From Rhynchospora pubera (lineage: Eukaryota > Streptophyta > Magnoliopsida > Poales > Cyperaceae): a DNA stretch of 64,000 bases. Positions 58,501 through 64,000 of this stretch are shown here, one piece after another. The translations under genes were made by a program, and so were the position numbers. The notes under the pieces are model-generated. The model searched no databases. It was not told the DNA's origin and saw only the letters and a list, made by a program, of their open reading frames with translations. Numbering within the stretch: the first letter of the stretch is position 1; each line of letters begins with the position of its first letter. Location: positions 232,394,473 through 232,458,472 of the forward strand of contig CM051462.1 of NCBI GenBank assembly GCA_028095005.1, in the 5' to 3' direction.

Positions 58501-61500
58501 TTTTGCCATTTGTATTAATTTCTTTTGGTATAGAATAAATATTAGAATCATTTTTTACTGAACCTTGTTAAATGTTTAACTTCTCAGTGTAGCTCGTGAA
58601 CCAATGTTAGAAGAGTGGACAGAGAGAGCTCAAATTTTTGACACACTTCAAAATCCAGTTAATCTACTTTTCTCTTTCATACTTGTTTTTTTTTTTTTTT
58701 ACATTTTGTTTGTGTATTAACCTGTTAGGCTTTGCAGGTTAGAATTGCAATGGTTGGGAAGTACACTGGTCTCTCTGACTCTTATCTATCAGTTTTGAAG
58801 GTAATCTTTATTTCTGAAGTTCACTGGTATTCTTCTTATTACTTTTCTTTTGCGAACACTTCACTCCCTCCCAAAAGTTTCGAAAGAGTATTTGGAAGTG
58901 CTGGACATGGTAATTTTTCCCCTTGACCATAATTGAAATTTTCTGGTGTGGTGGGTACATGTGTGATGTTTCTCATCATGTAATGTGCACTTCAATCGGA
59001 ACCTTGATCAAATTACTAAATTTTTTCTACTGTTTTCTTATATCAAAATTATAATTGTAGGCCTTGTTGCATGCATCCGTAGCTTGCCGCAGGAAGCTTG
59101 TTGTAGATTGGGTTGCATCTACTGATCTGGAAGAGACGACAGCCATAGAGGTCTTTATTATTTTCTATAATCTATAATTCTATAATAATATTATTTTATG
59201 GCAGTAAGGTCTTTTTGGTCCACATTTCCTTACAAAAACTTTTTGGTGGTTGTCAATTGACTGTGTTTTAAATGGTTCTACAGGCACCAGAAGCTTATGA
59301 GAAAGCATGGGGTTTATTAAGGGTGAGTTCTATTTGTGAAAATTTCAAATCAGGTCAAAATACTTTTTCACAAGAATATTAGATGGACTTGCATAATTGG
59401 GGTAAAATCTGATGTTTCAGAAATAGGAGACACTATAAAATGAGAAATTTCAATAAACCTTGTTAAATTTCAAACACAATTTTCCAAAATATAGGGAATA
59501 CCGCACTGTCCATATTAAATGAAAGCTTGCTCTATGTTCATGTGTTTTTTGAAGAAATTGCACAAATGCTCATCTTTCTGGTTTTTAGGAGCACGTGCAA
59601 AATATATATTTTGGCATTCATCAAAGTATTAGGTTTTGTATAACACATAAAAGGTCTACTCTATACACCCTTTTTTGCTTCATAATATTATTGAATTATT
59701 AGCCCCATAGTCCCCCCTTCCTGGTCATTTCTCATGAAGAGCTATTTTGAGCTGCAAGGCAATGGAGAGCTATTTTGAGTACTTTAAGATGTGTTTATAT
59801 TTATATAAGTCATTATACCTCAGGTCTGATGATAGTGATATGTCTGGGAATTGTTTTTATTTGTTATTTGTTATAAATTTTGTTAAATCAACACAGGGTG
59901 CACATGGAGTACTTGTGCCAGGAGGGTTTGGTGACCGAGGTGTGCAGGGGAAAATCCTGGCTGCAAAATATGCACGTGAGAACAATGTGCCATACCTCGG
60001 TATTTGTCTGGGGATGCAAATTGCAGTCATAGAGTTTGCACGATCTGTGATGAACTTAACCGAGGCAAACAGCACCGAGTTTGAACCTGATACAAAGACC
60101 CCTTGTGTTATTTTCATGCCAGAGGTAATTAATTTTCTGTAATTTATTGTGTTTGTTTCCTTGATGTAAAATGATGAACGGCATTTTGGTTATTTGCTTT
60201 CTAGGTCTTGATACTATAAAATAGTTATTTTTAACTCCATGAATAATATATTTTTTTATTTTACATTTACAGGGTTCAAAAACACATATGGGTGCGACCA
60301 TGCGCCTTGGATCAAGAAGAACATACTTCACTACGGCTGATTGCAAATCTGCCAAGCTGTTAGTATAGTAGTAGTATTTACTTAATTGTGCACGTCTGCA
60401 AAATTATAAGGAAAATATTTAATGTTTGCCCCAACAGATCCTTGCATATTTTTGTTGAGAAAGTTTGAAGTAGCTTATAACATGGTGAAAGATTGTGGGC
60501 ATCTTATTTACAAAATGTTTTTTTTCAAAACTCCCAAAATGTTGTACTAATGTAATTGGATGTAACCATTTAGGTATGGCAATGTAAACCATGTGGATGA
60601 AAGACACCGGCATAGATATGAGGTATGTTAAATAAAATTTTTATTTTATTCCTATAAAACTTTAGCATAGGTATGCTCTGATTAAAATGTCAATAAATAG
60701 GTAAATCCTGACATGGTCTCACAATTTGAAAGGACGGGTCTGCAATTTGTCGGTAGAGATGAGACAGGAAAACGCATGGAGGTCCGAATACATTCTAAAT
60801 TAATTGTTTTTTCAAGCAGTAGTCTTCGAGATGTTTTCTCAGACTTATTTTAAATTGCAGATTATTGAGCTCCCAAGCCACCCATTTTTTGTTGGAGTTC
60901 AATTCCATCCAGAGTTCAAGTCCAGGCCAGCCAAGCCTTCTGTACTCTTCTTAGGTAAATTGGAACAAAAAATATAGGACCAGTAGGATAAGTCATTACT
61001 TTGAGTTGTTGTTGCACTGTTTGAGGGCCAATTCATCCAGTTAGTATAAAAGACGCATCGAGGGAAAATCGACACAAAGTTGTGCTAAATGGTAAATTGA
61101 GAGATTTGATAAATTTGAGGTTTTGTTGCTTATTTGGTTGAACTAGCATTATCCGTTCAAATCAGTTTTTCAGTTGAAGTTGAGGAATTAGTTACAGATT
61201 GATTTGTTTGAATTGTTCCGTATAGAACATTTTTTTTTTAATTGTTCAGTTAACTAAATACTTCCTTTTTTATCTAATTCTTTTTTTATGGGTGCAGGAT
61301 TGGTAGCTGCTGCGTCAAAACAACTTGATACAGTTCTTCCCAATGCTAATGGTAACCATGTTGCTAACCATATAACTCGGCAACACTCAGCTAATGGTTG
61401 TGCCCCACTCCAAAATGGGCATGCAAAGAAGATCATTTCCAATGGTGTTGCCAATGGAAATGGAAAATACTTAATGAATGGCAATGGTAATGGAGTGCAC

Positions 61501-61506
61501 AACTAG
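55533..61506 (+). CDS. CTP synthase (glutamine-hydrolysing)
   Basis: Makes CTP from UTP, ATP and glutamine, the last step of pyrimidine ribonucleotide synthesis, in the cytosol. Coding exons: 55533-55650, 56564-56643, 56867-56953, 57055-57105, 57429-57546, 57637-57693, 57792-57856, 57938-58021, 58101-58151, 58285-58347, 58437-58483, 58588-58657, 58738-58800, 59061-59150, 59284-59322, 59897-60124, 60273-60358, 60574-60622, 60701-60781, 60861-60954, 61298-61506. All introns are GT-AG; 1830 nt, 609 aa. The synthetase half starts V-L-V-T-G-G-V-V-S-G-L-G-K-G (residues 4-17), the nucleotide-binding loop, and has D-P-Y-L-N-T-D-A-G-T-M (about 40-50). The class I glutamine amidotransferase half has the G-I-C-L-G-M-Q nucleophile Cys398 and the H525/E527 pair in V-Q-F-H-P-E-F. 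A low-complexity Asn/Gly/His tail (about 555-609) is not catalytic. Length matches plant enzymes of about 600 aa. No broken exon was found. Confidence 0.96.
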
Positions 61507-62890
61507 GAGAATGCGAAGCACTTCAAGGTTTTGTTACTAATATTTTAATATTATCATGAGGATTTGTTTTGCGGTCAATCGAGAAAGCTCGATTGGACTG
61601 GTGCTTGTTCTATGGCTTTTTATCACTGAAGGAACAGCGCTAAGGTTTGTATGAGATAGGGTTTTTTTGAAGCAAAGTTTCATTTGTTTCTTTTCAGTTT
61701 TTGGTAGGTCTAAGGAATTTAAGAGATTTTCTGTTTAAGAGGATTTCTGACTTTGGTGATGTATATTGAAGGTTGATGAAACTCTAAAAGCATATCTAGG
61801 TTTCAACAAGTGATATCGGATGAAATATGGAATTAGTTTTTGTCTAACTATTGTTTTAGCTGTCAACATACATTATACTCAAGTCAATGAGCTGATGTAT
61901 AATTAATTGATTGAAGAATCTAGATTGATAAAATTTATGTCCACTAGTTAAATAGGTTAGCGGTTGTTTAAACACAGTTGATCCCAATACTGTCAAATAA
62001 TTTTGAACTGACGCCAGTAAAATTCGATTGCAATATGAACAAATTAGCAATCTTAAAAAAATATACAATGAAATAAATAATTAGTCAACATTTCTAAAAT
62101 TTGATTGCAATCTGAACAAATTAGCAATCTTAAAAAAATATACAATGAAATAAATAATTAGTCAACATTTCTAAAAGCTGTGAGCTTGTGTAAAGTACCT
62201 TAATTTATAAATTCAACCAACATAAAAATGTGCGATCAAATATCTAACCCAACCTCATTAGCAATAAAACAACCCAATGAGCAAATAAAGAAATAAAATG
62301 TCCTTTTGTCTTAATACATAACAAAGGAACAGTTAGAAAATAGTAAGAACTAATTAATAACAAATCACCATCCCCTCACCATTGTTCCTCAATAAAAATT
62401 CATTATTATGCCAAATAGTTAAAAGACATACTATTATGTACGCTGGTAAATATACATAGTAGTATGTTGCCAGTTAATTAACAGTTACAATAGTGCTAGG
62501 GTATGCTATGAAATATCTATAAGGACACCAATTTTAAATTCATCATTACAGTATAACAGATTGTTTCTTAAATATACAGAAAAAAGTTAACATCGTAACC
62601 AATATGATATCTTAGCCACGCAATTACTTTAACATCTAATTACCCTCTTTCTTTCTGTTTAAACAACATAATAAATCCCAAAATCAAATGGTATCCATCA
62701 GATTGTTTTACCAATCAAATAGCTTCATAAGCAATGGAAATTCCAGAACATGTATACCCATAAATAATAAGGTAAACAATGAACAGATAATATGACTCAA
62801 AGTTCTCATTTCACCTTTGTCCAGGCAACAAAATTGAATTATTATTAACCATTAAATCACACATAAACCGAGTTCTCTTGTCCAAACAGA
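61507..62890. other. CTP synthase 3' UTR and intergenic DNA
   Basis: 61507 to about 61800 is probably the 3' UTR. The rest is AT-rich. The tandem repeat at 62020-62173 is the only clear structure. Further exons of the minus-strand gene at 62895-63087 may be hidden here, but I could not define them. Confidence 0.4.
62020..62173. repeat. tandem duplication, 77 bp x 2
   Basis: Two near-identical units (62020-62096, 62097-62173) with GATTGCAATATGAACAAATT / GATTGCAATCTGAACAAATT, differing at very few bases, so recent. Confidence 0.9.
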
Positions 62891-62894
62891 TTAC

Positions 62895-63087
62895 CAACTC
62901 CAGCAGAGTAAACTGACCAATTGAATATCCATTGTGCTAAAGAAGAAAAGAAAGAAAATTGATAATAGCGAAAACACCTGCAATATTGCATCTCTTCTTA
63001 TTCCTTTGACTGTCCGCCTCTTCATAACTTGAAGTATAAGTCAAAAAACCATAAGCACTATTGTTGTCAGAAGACCCAAACATGAAA
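62895..63087 (-). CDS. two exons of an unidentified minus-strand gene (partial)
   Basis: On the minus strand, exon 63087-62978 (110 nt) follows acceptor CTTCCACAG and ends GCAG|GTGTTT. It encodes F-M-F-G-S-S-D-N-N-S-A-Y-G-F-L-T-Y-T-S-S then Y-E-E-A-D-S-Q-R-N-K-K-R-C-N-I-A. The next exon 62936-62895 (42 nt) follows TTCTTTAG, continues in frame with A-Q-W-I-F-N-W-S-V-Y-S-A-G-V, and ends G|GTAATC. Frame continuity across good splice sites supports a real gene. A weaker upstream candidate is about 63835-63790 (CTCAG|GTTTAC to CAA|GTAAAG). The start and end are not defined and the gene may begin beyond 64000. I do not recognise the protein. Confidence 0.45.
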
Positions 63088-64000
63088 CTGTGGAAGCTGG
63101 AAGAGAAGGAAAAGCAAAAGAAATGAAGCCAAAATCAAGAGGAATCACGAAATTGCATAGAAAAACTAAGCTTCTATAAACTTAAGCGTCCAGCCCTAAA
63201 GCGATAAGAAATGGAGAATTAGTAAGCACATGTTATGCTCGATTTATCAAATTGCACATCTTATTAAAGTAAAATGTAATTTCTTCTTATTTACGACATA
63301 TCATCATAGTGCATGCTCTTAGTCCAGAATCATGCAAAATTTCTGATTCATGCAAACTTTGATTGAGTATTTATGCCTACCAAAAATGCATAGAATACAT
63401 AATGCATAAATTCTTTTGAAAATTCCTTTAGCTGTTACACCCACGAATCAAAGAGAGAAGTAATTCTTACTTTCCTAAAAATATAAACTAACTGGGTCTA
63501 TGGCTGGAATTCGTCTCCCACACCATTTTTTAAAAGTGACCCATGCTAAAAATACATACTATTCCTTATTTGATAAAAAAATGCAGAACAATACCAGATA
63601 ATAAGTTCAACATTAGCTATTCCGATTATTATTAGGAATCAGATAAAAACAGTTACCAACTTGAGCGAAAACAGACCATGTGCAAGATGGAGCTGGAGTT
63701 CAGTAAGATTGAAAATCTATTAGCAACTGTGGAAGAAATCAAAAGAAATAAATATCAGACTAAAAAAAGTATACAAAGCAAGCTTTACTTGGAACCCACA
63801 ATCCAATTGATTTGATTCAAAATGTAAACCTGAGCTAAGAAAAGAAAACTTTCTCATAGTGATTTGATTAAATATAGAGATTGATGAACCATACCTTGGC
63901 ACCTATAATCTGATGGAGAGGTTTTGGAGTGGACCCATTGGTAATACATCAGGTGTGCGTGGAGCGAGCATGGAGGCTCTCAAACCTAAATTGAAGCAAA
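63088..64000 (-). other. right edge, probable upstream part of the minus-strand gene
   Basis: On the minus strand, 63997-63895 carries an acceptor-like TTCAATTTAG, then an ATG-containing open stretch (M-L-A-P-R-T-P-D-V-L-P-M) and a donor-like CCAAG|GTATGG. 63720-63655 is also open and ends TTG|GTAACT. These may be 5' exons or leader exons. I could not link them in frame to 62978-63087 with confidence. Confidence 0.3.

Overview
The window is AT-rich nuclear DNA from a flowering plant. The evidence is GT-AG introns, a 21-exon eukaryotic CTP synthase, a plant-type GT47 cell-wall glycosyltransferase, plant L1-like LINE remnants, a Helitron, and dense Tourist/PIF-Harbinger, hAT and Mutator-like MITEs. 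I cannot name the species. I saw no tRNA, rRNA or CRISPR.

Layout. 1-5050: intergenic, with a tRNA-derived SINE and possible decayed exons. 5054-10423 and 14417-20604 are two copies of a tandem segmental duplication. Each carries a gene for a BED zinc-finger plus coiled-coil protein (copy A 509 aa in three coding exons, copy B 405 aa in two). After duplicating, each copy was hit by different transposons, so each serves as the empty-site control for the other. This fixes exact boundaries for a Helitron, two hAT-type MITEs and two Mutator-type foldbacks. 21900-23270: LINE remnant, minus strand. 24110-25555: intronless GT47 (exostosin-family) xylo-oligosaccharide-type glycosyltransferase, minus strand. 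25556-37650: transposon-rich intergenic DNA with many short Tourist-like MITEs and a perfect 34-bp hairpin. 37687-41883: a young non-autonomous LTR retrotransposon with 5-bp target duplications. 41884-54790: intergenic, with nested LINE, hAT, Tourist and foldback elements and an older LTR fragment. 55533-61506: complete CTP synthase gene, plus strand, 609 aa, with two foldback elements in its upstream region. 62895-63087: two well-formed exons of an unidentified minus-strand gene that probably continues past the right edge.

No pathway links the genes: CTP synthase is nucleotide metabolism, the GT47 enzyme is Golgi cell-wall synthesis, and the BED proteins are probably nuclear. The most informative signal is the duplicated BED locus. 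It combines paralogous empty sites, an exon-internal 426-bp repeat that copied the splice acceptor in frame, and strong divergence of the protein tails. Exon coordinates come from reading splice signals and frame continuity by hand; no search or alignment program was run.
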